Of a DNA stretch of 7,849 bases, positions 1 through 6,085 are shown piece after piece. This DNA is from Candidatus Thorarchaeota archaeon. GTDB lineage: Archaea; Asgardarchaeota; Thorarchaeia; Thorarchaeales; Thorarchaeaceae. The position numbers and the translations under genes are program-made. The stretch lies in assembly GCA_020355105.1 (NCBI GenBank), contig CP070658.1, positions 1,842,595-1,850,443 of the forward strand, read 5' to 3'. Position 1 is the first letter of the stretch, and each line of letters starts with the position of its first letter. A model generated the notes under the pieces. It was not told the DNA's origin. It saw nothing but the letters and a program-made list of their open reading frames with translations, and made no database searches.

Positions 1-26
1 GTGCCCGAACCCGCCTATGGGCCTCT

Positions 27-46
27 CTGTATATACCTGTATATAC
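27..46. repeat. Tandem 10-bp repeat containing two GTATATAC palindromes
   Basis: CTGTATATAC occurs twice back to back (27-36 and 37-46). Each copy contains the palindrome GTATATAC, so the two symmetric sites are one helical turn apart. They lie about 30 bp upstream of the likely TATA box of the CoA operon. They could be an operator, or a symmetric TATA element serving a leftward gene beyond the window edge. The repeat is seen directly; the role is inferred. Confidence 0.5.
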
Positions 47-69
47 ACCATTTACTTCTCTATGGTTGA

Positions 70-81
70 GTATATATATAC
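70..81 (+). promoter_or_regulatory. TATA box of the CoA operon
   Basis: GTATATATATAC is a perfect 12-bp palindrome and the most TATA-like element before the first gene. Archaeal initiation about 25-27 nt downstream of the box centre would fall near 100-103. That allows either a nearly leaderless mRNA starting at the ATG at 99, or a short leader before the ATG at 129. The palindrome is related to the two GTATATAC boxes at 27-46. Confidence 0.6.
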
Positions 82-98
82 GCTAGAAAAGCACTCGA

Positions 99-1037
99 AT
101 GACCACCTTGAGTTCACAGGTAGATAATATGCCACGTTCGACTCGTGCATTCGTGCCCGGGCATGTGACCGGAGTCTTCCGAATCCATGATGAACATGAG
201 AATCCCCTCTACCGTGGTTCCACCGGTGCCGGATTCTGTCTGGACATCGGGACCACAACAACTGTGACCCTCGAGGTGAGTCGGCCCCCCACGATCTCGG
301 TGAAGTACAACGGTTCCAGGATAGATGCACCTGTTACAGTGACGGTGATTCGAAGATTGCTCGAGAACAACGATGCAGACTACAGGGTCCACGTGGAGCA
401 CGAATCTTCACTGCCGATTGGAGTGGGGTTCGGCGCCTCTGGAGCCGGCGCATTGGGAACTGCAATCGCACTGGCGCATCTTCTTCATACTGGCACTGAC
501 CCAGAGAGTGCCGCGTCACACGCACACTACGCAGAAGTAGTGAATCACACCGGATTGGGGGACGTCATTGCTCAGGTCGCGGGAGGAATGGAGATACGAG
601 TTCGCCCGGGAGCACCTGGAATCGGAGAAGTAGTCAATTTCCCATATCCTGAGGGGCTTAGCGTCATTCTAGCTGGAGCACCCGGTCTGGAAACGCGAAG
701 CGTGCTTGTCGACGAGAATCATCGAGATGATATCAAGAGGGTTGCTGATGGACTTATGAGCGAGCTAATCGAGAATCCGACACTCAACCAGTTCATTATA
801 TGTTCGAAGGAATTCTCACGCAAGACCAATCTTATGACGCATCGTGTAGGTGCCGCCTTGGATGAGTTAGAGTCTGCAGGATTCAGCAACTCAAGCATGG
901 TGATGCTCGGTGACTCCGCGTTCTGCTTCTGCGAGAGGGAGGCGACTCAAGACGCTGTTTCCATTCTGGAAACACACTGGGACAACACTCAGATACTCGT
1001 GACGTCGATCTCTGCTCAAGGTGGGAGGTTGGTCTAG
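99..1037 (+). CDS. Pantoate kinase (GHMP kinase family)
   Basis: Phosphorylates pantoate to 4-phosphopantoate with ATP, the first archaea-specific step of cytosolic CoA synthesis. The 312-residue product opens with the family-like AFVPGHVTGVF (17-27). Its glycine-rich GHMP ATP-binding motif LPIGVGFGASGAGALG is at 105-120, TGLGDVIAQVAGG at 151-163 fits the second conserved GHMP region, and MLGDSAFCF (269-277) fits the C-terminal motif. Length fits the family. The ATG at 99 has no Shine-Dalgarno site. The ATG at 129 (residue 11) has a weak AGGT at 118-121 and gives an N-terminus closer to what I know of the family, so 129 is a serious alternative start. First gene of the operon; its stop codon touches the next start. 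The family call is firm; the start is uncertain. Confidence 0.93.
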   Translation: MTTLSSQVDNMPRSTRAFVPGHVTGVFRIHDEHENPLYRGSTGAGFCLDIGTTTTVTLEVSRPPTISVKYNGSRIDAPVTVTVIRRLLENNDADYRVHVEHESSLPIGVGFGASGAGALGTAIALAHLLHTGTDPESAASHAHYAEVVNHTGLGDVIAQVAGGMEIRVRPGAPGIGEVVNFPYPEGLSVILAGAPGLETRSVLVDENHRDDIKRVADGLMSELIENPTLNQFIICSKEFSRKTNLMTHRVGAALDELESAGFSNSSMVMLGDSAFCFCEREATQDAVSILETHWDNTQILVTSISAQGGRLV

Positions 1038-1826
1038 GTGACGAAGATTCATGTCCCGGCCGACCACCCGCGAAAAGCCTCACTTGACATCCGTGAGCGT
1101 ATAATTGAAGGGCATGAGAATGACATCGTGGCCACCGCAGGACTTCTGGCGCATGGCCGTGGAGAGGCCTTTGACTATCTACTGGGGGAGCAGACGACTG
1201 AATTGGCAAGGATGGCCTGTCAAGCCGCGGTGGCAGCACTGCTTTCAGCCAAGCACCCGGTGATAAGTGTCAACGGGAATATCTGCGCTCTAGTCCCAAG
1301 AAACCTCGTTGAACTCTCTGAATTGACCGATGCACCAGTTGAAATCAATCTATTCTATTACAGACCGGTGCGAGAAGAAGCAATCGCCGGCGCACTCAGG
1401 CAAGCTGGTGCTACTGAGATACTCGGTACTCACGATCGGCCCTCCGAAACAATCCCCGAGCTCAGCAGCAACAGAAGGAAGGTTGATTCCGATGGGATTG
1501 CCAAGGCCGATGTAGTGCTGGTACCTCTTGAAGACGGAGACCGCACGGAGGCACTTCGGAAGATTGACAAATTCGTGGTCACAATTGACCTCAATCCGAT
1601 GTCACGGACAGCCGTTCTTTCAAATATCACCATTGTTGACAATGTTGTCCGGTCCCTTCCGCTCATGGTGGAATATGCACGCGAGATGAAGGGCTGGTCG
1701 AGGGAGAAATTACGAGAAACAGTTGCCAGTTTCGACAATGCTACAAACCTGAGCAAAGCTCTCAGACTGATGATAGACCATCTTTCAGCTCAGGCCGTGA
1801 GAGGCCGTGTAGAGGAGGATGAATAA
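1038..1826 (+). CDS. 4-phosphopantoate--beta-alanine ligase (phosphopantothenate synthetase)
   Basis: Joins 4-phosphopantoate and beta-alanine using ATP to make 4'-phosphopantothenate, the second step of the archaeal CoA route and unrelated to bacterial PanC. The 262-residue product carries the family's signature blocks: HPRKASLDIRE at 10-20, GLLAHGRGEAFDYLLGE at 35-51, ISVNGN at 76-81, VPLEDGDRTEA at 162-172 and IDLNPMSRTA at 183-192. The GTG start directly follows the pantoate kinase stop (no gap), with GGAGGT at 1024-1029 inside the upstream gene, 8 nt before the start. It must be co-transcribed with the kinase, whose product is its substrate. The acidic tail ends just before panE. Length is usual for the family and nothing is missing. 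Confidence 0.95.
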   Translation: MTKIHVPADHPRKASLDIRERIIEGHENDIVATAGLLAHGRGEAFDYLLGEQTTELARMACQAAVAALLSAKHPVISVNGNICALVPRNLVELSELTDAPVEINLFYYRPVREEAIAGALRQAGATEILGTHDRPSETIPELSSNRRKVDSDGIAKADVVLVPLEDGDRTEALRKIDKFVVTIDLNPMSRTAVLSNITIVDNVVRSLPLMVEYAREMKGWSREKLRETVASFDNATNLSKALRLMIDHLSAQAVRGRVEEDE

Positions 1827-2815
1827 TGAGAATTGTGATAATGGGTTCTGGAGCTATAGGAGGCCTCTACGGAGGTCTCTTGAGTCATGCAGGGGAAGAC
1901 GTACATCTGCTTGTTGGACGTGCCCCCAATGTGGATGCTATCAACACTCGTGGTCTTAGGATTAAGGGGGTTCTGGGAGAACACATCCTTCGTCTGAGAG
2001 CCACACAGAATGCCGAAGAGATTGATGAAGCGGATTTGGTCCTTATCACTACGAAGGCCTACGATTCTGAGGAGGCCGCCAAGAGAATAAAGCACCTGAC
2101 GGACAACGGAGCTTATATCCTGATTCTCCAGAACGGCATCGGAACCGAGAAGAAGGTCGCAGAGATTCTCGGAACGCGCCGGGTACTCAGAGCCACCACA
2201 TGCATGGGTGCGATTATGTCTGGTCCCGGAGAGGTCACCGTTACTGGATGTGGCATCACCGAGATTGGCTCACACTACCCTGAGAACATGGATATGGTAG
2301 AGAAGGTGGTCTTCATCCTCCGAAACGCCGGTTTCGATGTGCGATCGTCTGATAATATCGAGGGGGTCGTGTGGACTAAGACAATCGTCAACTGTGGTAT
2401 CAATCCGATAGGTGCATTGACTGGCATGACTAATGGTGAAATCTACAACGATACGCGCCTGAGGAGCCTAGTTGTCAAACTTGTCCAAGAGGCTGTTGAC
2501 GTGGCCAAAGCAATTGGAGTGTCTCTAACTGCTGATGACCCTATTCGATACGCGCTCGGAACTGCAAAGGCAACAGGTGACAATATCAACTCCATGCTCA
2601 AGGACATCCAAATGTGCAAACAGACAGAGATAGACGCAATAACCGGAGAAGTTGTCCGCTTGGCTAGGGAACATGGTATCGAAACTCCCTACAGTGATTC
2701 CGTCTATGCACTTGTCAAGGCACTGGAGTCCAAGGTGGTTGAACTGGACGTGGATGGTCCCAAGGTTACTCCCCTCTCCGTCGAAGAAGTCGAGAGGGCT
2801 ATCAGTAATGCATGA
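1826..2815 (+). CDS. panE: 2-dehydropantoate 2-reductase (ketopantoate reductase)
   Basis: Reduces ketopantoate to pantoate with NAD(P)H, supplying the substrate of the first gene in this operon. The 329-residue product has an N-terminal Rossmann fold with GSGAIG at 7-12, the LQNGIG motif at 101-106, the catalytic lysine K185 in WTKTIVNCGINP with N189 and N193, and E268 in TEIDAITGE matching the catalytic/substrate-binding glutamate of the family. The start overlaps the previous stop by one base (TAATG), behind a very strong site GAGGAGGAT at 1812-1820. The 3' end overlaps the convergent MBL gene by 14 nt. Archaeal homologues are known to be feedback-inhibited by CoA in at least some species; whether this one is cannot be seen. 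No panB or beta-alanine gene lies in the window. Confidence 0.95.
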   Translation: MRIVIMGSGAIGGLYGGLLSHAGEDVHLLVGRAPNVDAINTRGLRIKGVLGEHILRLRATQNAEEIDEADLVLITTKAYDSEEAAKRIKHLTDNGAYILILQNGIGTEKKVAEILGTRRVLRATTCMGAIMSGPGEVTVTGCGITEIGSHYPENMDMVEKVVFILRNAGFDVRSSDNIEGVVWTKTIVNCGINPIGALTGMTNGEIYNDTRLRSLVVKLVQEAVDVAKAIGVSLTADDPIRYALGTAKATGDNINSMLKDIQMCKQTEIDAITGEVVRLAREHGIETPYSDSVYALVKALESKVVELDVDGPKVTPLSVEEVERAISNA

Positions 2816-3485
2816 ACATGCTTCTAGCCATCTCATATGACATCTGTGCATATCTCTTGCCATTTCCGAGAATGGCATTCATGTGGCCGGGCAGTGCAAT
2901 CTCAAACTCCCACTCGGTGATTCGTCCTAGAGACTCTACAAGCTGAGCTGGACTCCCCGTTGGGAAGTCCACTCTTCCGAAACTTCCGCCTGGAAACATC
3001 GTATCCCCTGTGATTAGTATCCCTCTATCTTCTATGTGAAGACAGATGCTTCCTACCGAATGCCCTGGTGTATTGTATATCTTGAGATCAATATCGCCAA
3101 AACTGAGGACGTTTCCCTCTTCCAGCAATCCCTGAATCTTCATCGCGGGCAGCTCGACACCAAAGGTGTTGGAGAGAGTGAGTCGCATGTCCCCTGAGTT
3201 AATCATGTCTCCCTCTGACCTATGGAGATGCAAATTCGGATTACAGGCCTTCAGTATCGGAAGGACCCCTCCGATGTGGTCTATGTGCGAATGTGTCAGA
3301 ACTATATCTGTGATTGACTTGATTGAGGACCCAACTTTCTCCAAGTCCCTATTTAGATTCTCAGAATAGATGCCTGTTCCCGTATCAATGAGAACCTGCT
3401 TCTCTCCTCCATCTATGTATGCTATGTTGGAATCGAATGAACTGCTTACAAGAAAGTACAGATTGGGAGATACTTGTTGGAACAT
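2802..3485 (-). CDS. Metallo-beta-lactamase-fold hydrolase (glyoxalase II-like)
   Basis: A 227-residue single-domain MBL protein with the full dinuclear metal site: THSHIDH (H65, H67, D69, H70), TPGHS (H142), TGDTMF (D161) and PGHM (H201). The NTPGHSVGSICLHIEDRGIL block and the LITGDTMFPGGSFGR loop resemble glyoxalase II and other thioester or persulfide-acting members. The substrate cannot be read from sequence. Start is ATG, preceded on the - strand by GAGGTGA (in 3486-3497), which overlaps the stop codon of the PLP-enzyme gene; only 4 nt separate the two reading frames, so they form an operon. The gene's end runs 14 nt into the convergent panE. No signal peptide, so cytosolic. Confidence 0.88.
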   Translation of the reverse strand: MFQQVSPNLYFLVSSSFDSNIAYIDGGEKQVLIDTGTGIYSENLNRDLEKVGSSIKSITDIVLTHSHIDHIGGVLPILKACNPNLHLHRSEGDMINSGDMRLTLSNTFGVELPAMKIQGLLEEGNVLSFGDIDLKIYNTPGHSVGSICLHIEDRGILITGDTMFPGGSFGRVDFPTGSPAQLVESLGRITEWEFEIALPGHMNAILGNGKRYAQMSYEMARSMFMHY

Positions 3486-3489
3486 AGCC

Positions 3490-4614
3490 TCACCTCAGAC
3501 GGTCAACAAGCCTGTCTATTTCTTCTGCCGTGTTATAGAAATGGGGGGAGACTCTGAGCCTGCCATCTCTAACAGAGCAGTATATCTTCTCTTTCGAGAT
3601 GCTCTTGTTCACTTCCTCGGCGTCTTTCAGAGCACAGGACACAATTGGAGAGTTATTCTTTTTGCCAAAGTCGTAGCAGCTCAATCCCTCCTCTGAGAGC
3701 CTCTTTCTTAGGTAGTCGGCGTTCTCCATGGCCGCCTGCTCTCTGCTCCTAGCAGGCACTTCCATCATCGTCTTGAGCGACTCAGTCATACCTGCATATC
3801 CTACGAGTGAGGGAGAACCAATCTCGAACTTCCTTGCATTAGGCAAAGGCTCCCGTTCGAAGTAGCTGTAGTCATCCATCTTCGACACTCCCCACCAACC
3901 CAGAAAACGTGGTGTGAGCGTGTCAATCGCCTCTTTGTTGACATAAACATAGCCTGCCCCAATTGGGCCAAGCAACCATTTTGCCGCATGCCCAGCAGCG
4001 ATATCGACGTTTTCTTTCTCAAGATCGGTTTCGGCCCATCCAATTGACTGTATCACGTCTGACACCAGAAAGCCACCTACACTGTGGACTGCCTCTGCTA
4101 GTGCCCCTATATTCATCCTGTACACAGAACTGAACTGTACCTGGCTGATCGCAACAACCCTTGTGTCTTCATCGATCTGTTCCTTGAAGCTGTCAAGCGA
4201 CGCAGCACCATCTTTGGATCTGACCACACGAAGCTCTGGTCCATAATGCCTGCTCACATTCTGCCAAGGCACGTAGTTTGCGGGAAACTCGAGATCGCAC
4301 AGAACGATGTTTGACCCTTCAGGGTATTCTATGCTATGAGCGAAGGAGTTTATTCCAGAGGATGTGTTGGGAACGAGACCATAATGCTCCTTCTTGCCGC
4401 CCTGGAGTTTTGCTAGGAGCTCTAGAAGTTCTTCGAGCTGCTTCTCTATATCCTCAACACTGCGCCTAACATTGATGCGGTCTTCCAAGTATTGCTTCAT
4501 GGCATCGATGCATGACGCGGGTGGTATCCCGGTTGAGGCATTGTTCAGATAGGTCATTTGTGAGAGTGTAGGGAAGTTCTGTTGAATGAACTCGTGAGAG
4601 ATGATGTCAGGCAT
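3490..4614 (-). CDS. Class V aminotransferase-fold PLP enzyme (cysteine desulfurase/EgtE/isopenicillin-epimerase-like)
   Basis: A 374-residue fold-type I PLP enzyme. The N-terminal LNNASTGIPP (23-32) is the usual class V opening. DVIQSIGW (186-193) supplies the PLP-binding Asp and Gln. GHAAKWLLGPIGAG (208-221) has the Schiff-base lysine K212, eight residues after D204 as in the family. FEIGSPS (263-269) and LRVSPHFYNT (353-362) close the active site. I see no catalytic Cys loop of the SufS/NifS kind, so desulfurase activity is doubtful; a lyase, epimerase or aminotransferase is equally possible. The ATG at 4614 gives the family-like N-terminus. The frame stays open upstream to 5094, but that part is antisense to the GTPase. 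No strong Shine-Dalgarno site, but a TATA-like box lies about 30 nt upstream. Operon with the MBL hydrolase. Confidence 0.88.
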   Translation of the reverse strand: MPDIISHEFIQQNFPTLSQMTYLNNASTGIPPASCIDAMKQYLEDRINVRRSVEDIEKQLEELLELLAKLQGGKKEHYGLVPNTSSGINSFAHSIEYPEGSNIVLCDLEFPANYVPWQNVSRHYGPELRVVRSKDGAASLDSFKEQIDEDTRVVAISQVQFSSVYRMNIGALAEAVHSVGGFLVSDVIQSIGWAETDLEKENVDIAAGHAAKWLLGPIGAGYVYVNKEAIDTLTPRFLGWWGVSKMDDYSYFEREPLPNARKFEIGSPSLVGYAGMTESLKTMMEVPARSREQAAMENADYLRKRLSEEGLSCYDFGKKNNSPIVSCALKDAEEVNKSISKEKIYCSVRDGRLRVSPHFYNTAEEIDRLVDRLR

Positions 4615-4640
4615 GACGAGCCATCGGATTTGAACTAGCA

Positions 4641-4651
4641 GATAAAGTTCA
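4641..4651 (-). promoter_or_regulatory. TATA-like box for the PLP enzyme/MBL operon
   Basis: Read on the - strand this is GAACTTTATCT, a BRE-like purine stretch followed by TTTAT. Initiation about 25 nt downstream would be near 4620, giving a leader of only some 5-7 nt before the ATG at 4614. This agrees with the lack of a Shine-Dalgarno site there. Inferred from spacing only. Confidence 0.4.
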
Positions 4652-4671
4652 CTGCGGAGATTATCCCCCCA

Positions 4672-4681
4672 AGATTTAAGA
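4672..4681 (+). promoter_or_regulatory. TATA-like box for the GTPase gene
   Basis: AGATTTAAGA on the + strand matches an archaeal TATA element. Its expected start point near 4702 leaves a leader of about 13 nt that contains the GGAG site at 4706-4709 before the TTG at 4715. The reverse strand of the same AT-rich element could also be used leftward, so the 100-bp region 4615-4714 is a compact divergent promoter. Confidence 0.4.
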
Positions 4682-4705
4682 CTGGTTGGATATCCGTAGT
4701 CTTTC

Positions 4706-4709
4706 GGAG
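4706..4709 (+). promoter_or_regulatory. Ribosome binding site deciding the TTG start of the GTPase
   Basis: GGAG within CGGAGA lies 5 nt before the TTG at 4715, a normal spacing. The frame has no ATG until codon 88, so this site is the main support for the TTG start and for the long N-terminal extension being translated. The TTG at 4721 is less well placed. Confidence 0.5.
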
Positions 4710-4714
4710 ACGGG

Positions 4715-5620
4715 TTGTCCTTGCTTAGGAGGCTAAGGTCAAGATTCAGACGCGAGAAGAAGGCAGAGTCTGAAGAAGAGCGCTCCCCAGCTATTTCAAG
4801 TACCAGCTCTGAGGCGCGAAGTAGCATAGACGTACCTCCGAGAGAAGTGACTCCTCCAGAAACGGTTTCTGTTGAACCCGGAGAGCCATTCACACTCCCA
4901 CGTGAAACACCTAGAGTAGGAGCACGAGAGCCTGAGCCTACAGGGACCATTGTTGCATCATCTACAGAACTAAGGATGGATGCCGAGGCTACCTCAAATA
5001 TCGCGAGGGCTGCTCGAATACACCCCAGGCGAGTAACTGAGGTTGTACCTGGCGCTGACTTGAGGCGTGATGAAGAAGGGAGAATCAGAATCAAAATCGT
5101 CTTCTACGGGCCTTCCCTTTCCGGCAAGACCACTGCGTTGAGATGGCTCTTTGCGAATGTAAGATCCCTGGGCAAAGGACGAATTGTTGAGATTGGAGAT
5201 GAGCTCGGACGCACAACCTACTTCGACTTCATCCCTGTTTCCGCCGGAGAACGTGTAGTCTTTGACGTGTTCACAGTTGCCGGTCAGCGCAGGCATGCCA
5301 CTCAACGCATCAACGTCCTCAGAGGAGTTGACGGTCTGATCTTCATGGCCGATTCTGCACCTGAACAGATGAACGAGAATCTGGCCTCTATTCAAGAGCT
5401 TCGGATTGCATTAGGAACAGACAGAATGGCAACTCTGCCTATTGTTGTTGCTCTCAACAAGAGAGATCTTCCAAACGCGATGCCTGTTGATAGGATGTTA
5501 CAGATGCTGGATCTTCATGGCTATCCGGCTTTTACCACAATAGCCACAGAAGGGAAGAATCTTCTGCGCATGATGCAAAGAATGCTTCGTGACGCGATAG
5601 TATTCAAGATTGGCATCTGA
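4715..5620 (+). CDS. MglA-like small Ras-superfamily GTPase with long N-terminal extension
   Basis: The 301-residue product has two parts. Residues about 1-120 are low-complexity, rich in Ser, Glu, Pro, Thr and Arg, with a strongly basic start (MSLLRRLRSRFRREKK), predicted disordered. Residues about 124-301 form a complete G domain: P-loop GPSLSGKTT (132-140), switch I region GRTTYFDFIPV (165-175), switch II TVAGQ (187-191), NKRD (248-251) and ATEGKN (277-282). The TYFDF and TVxGQ motifs, with Thr where Ras-type proteins have the Asp of DxxG, are hallmarks of the MglA family, which acts as a polarity or trafficking switch usually with Roadblock/longin partners. No such partner gene is nearby. 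No lipidation motif at the C-terminus. MglA proteins are normally about 190-200 residues, so the extension is unusual. Start is TTG, with ATG at codon 88 as an alternative. Confidence 0.87.
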   Translation: MSLLRRLRSRFRREKKAESEEERSPAISSTSSEARSSIDVPPREVTPPETVSVEPGEPFTLPRETPRVGAREPEPTGTIVASSTELRMDAEATSNIARAARIHPRRVTEVVPGADLRRDEEGRIRIKIVFYGPSLSGKTTALRWLFANVRSLGKGRIVEIGDELGRTTYFDFIPVSAGERVVFDVFTVAGQRRHATQRINVLRGVDGLIFMADSAPEQMNENLASIQELRIALGTDRMATLPIVVALNKRDLPNAMPVDRMLQMLDLHGYPAFTTIATEGKNLLRMMQRMLRDAIVFKIGI

Positions 5621-5623
5621 GAA

Positions 5624-5655
5624 AGACCTCCCCAACCCCTCTCTGTGGGTGGTCT
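5624..5655 (+). terminator. Hairpin after the GTPase gene, possible 3' end signal
   Basis: AGACC-T-CCC (5624-5632) can pair with GGG-T-GGTCT (5647-5655), giving eight base pairs around a T-T mismatch, starting 4 nt after the GTPase stop. No T-run follows, so it is not a bacterial-type terminator. It may protect or define the mRNA 3' end ahead of the tRNA. Confidence 0.3.
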
Positions 5656-5715
5656 GGTGTGCCGAATTGCAGGACTGACCGAAAAGGTAATTTGGGCTTC
5701 CAAGGGTGCCGTAAG

Positions 5716-5743
5716 TTCGAGCCGGAGGACTCCGGTTCAAGAA
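5716..5743 (+). other. Strong hairpin immediately upstream of the tRNA gene
   Basis: GAGCCGGAG (5719-5727) pairs with CTCCGGTTC (5730-5738) around a 2-nt GA turn, with one G-T pair. TTC (5716-5718) and GAA (5741-5743) can extend the stem past a 2-nt bulge. The stem ends one base before the mature tRNA 5' end. If transcribed it would form a compact leader next to the RNase P cleavage site. The stem is seen in sequence; the role is inferred. Confidence 0.45.
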
Positions 5744-5744
5744 C

Positions 5745-5820
5745 AGCCCCGTGGTGTAGCGGTCAAGCATCGGTGGTTCTGGCCCACCGGACCTAGGTTC
5801 AAATCCTGGCGGGGCTACCA
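5745..5820 (+). tRNA. tRNA-Gln(CTG), intronless, CCA encoded
   Basis: A complete cloverleaf folds by eye. The acceptor stem AGCCCCG/CGGGGCT is a perfect 7 bp. The D arm is GTGT/GCAT with a GG-containing loop. The anticodon stem GGTGG/CCACC is a perfect 5 bp around the loop TTCTGGC, with anticodon CTG at 5779-5781. The variable loop GGAC has 4 nt. The T arm is CTAGG/CCTGG with loop TTCAAAT, followed by discriminator A and an encoded CCA at 5818-5820. The anticodon reads CAG codons (Gln). No intron. In archaea such a tRNA is usually charged with Glu and then amidated by GatDE; this is family knowledge and not visible here. A pyrimidine-rich stretch (5821-5834) follows and may end transcription. 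Confidence 0.94.
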
Positions 5821-6047
5821 TCCCTCTTTCTCTCGTCGCAGGTACAAGTCCACGCAAGAACTCTGCCAAAGTGTGTGAGAGATCTGGCGTCGAATGACAT
5901 CCATTTTGAATTATTCCTCTCTTTTGCGCTCTCCGCTCCCAAGATTCCTTCTTGCACGATTTCCGTCATTTAGGTCTCGATTTTTGCGAATTAGGACTAA
6001 GAGAAAGGTCATTCGATTTTTCGACAAGTCTGTGCATTTAAGCGGGA

Positions 6048-6085
6048 ACCTATAGATTTATAGGTCGAATATGTCCTATTAGGTC
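6048..6085 (+). promoter_or_regulatory. TATA box inside an inverted repeat, with a second TAGG palindrome
   Basis: ACCTATA (6048-6054) and TATAGGT (6059-6065) form a perfect 7-bp inverted repeat around GATT. Its centre reads ATTTATAG (6056-6063), a near-ideal archaeal TATA box. A second, shorter palindrome CCTA-T-TAGG lies at 6075-6083, between the box and the expected start point near 6085. TAGGTC is repeated 19 bp apart (6061 and 6080). Palindromes over and just after a TATA box are a typical placement for an archaeal repressor. Another TATA-like ATTTAAG is at 6036-6042. Confidence 0.5.

Noticed and set aside
883..1239. 118-codon open frame on the - strand spanning the kinase/ligase junction
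   Set aside because: It is a shadow of two well-identified genes, rich in Arg/Pro/Ser/His as expected for an antisense frame, and has no homology I recognise.
4615..5094. Upstream extension of the PLP-enzyme reading frame by 160 codons
   Set aside because: It is antisense to the GTPase gene, has no family similarity, is low in complexity, and the family-like N-terminus starts at the ATG at 4614.
5624..5655. Bacterial-type intrinsic terminator after the GTPase
   Set aside because: The hairpin is not followed by a T-run and the organism looks archaeal. It is kept only as a low-confidence 3' hairpin.
5680..5743. Possible second tRNA or tRNA fragment, suggested by GTTCGAGC and GGTTCAAG
   Set aside because: Neither T-loop-like sequence is flanked by complementary stems, and no acceptor or anticodon arm can be built.
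5777..5783. Reading the tRNA anticodon as TGG (Pro)
   Set aside because: The 5-bp anticodon stem GGTGG/CCACC fixes a 7-nt loop TTCTGGC, in which positions 34-36 are CTG, that is Gln.
5645..5878. Open frame of 77 codons across the tRNA region on the + strand
   Set aside because: It contains the whole tRNA-Gln gene, and its translation has no protein-like features.
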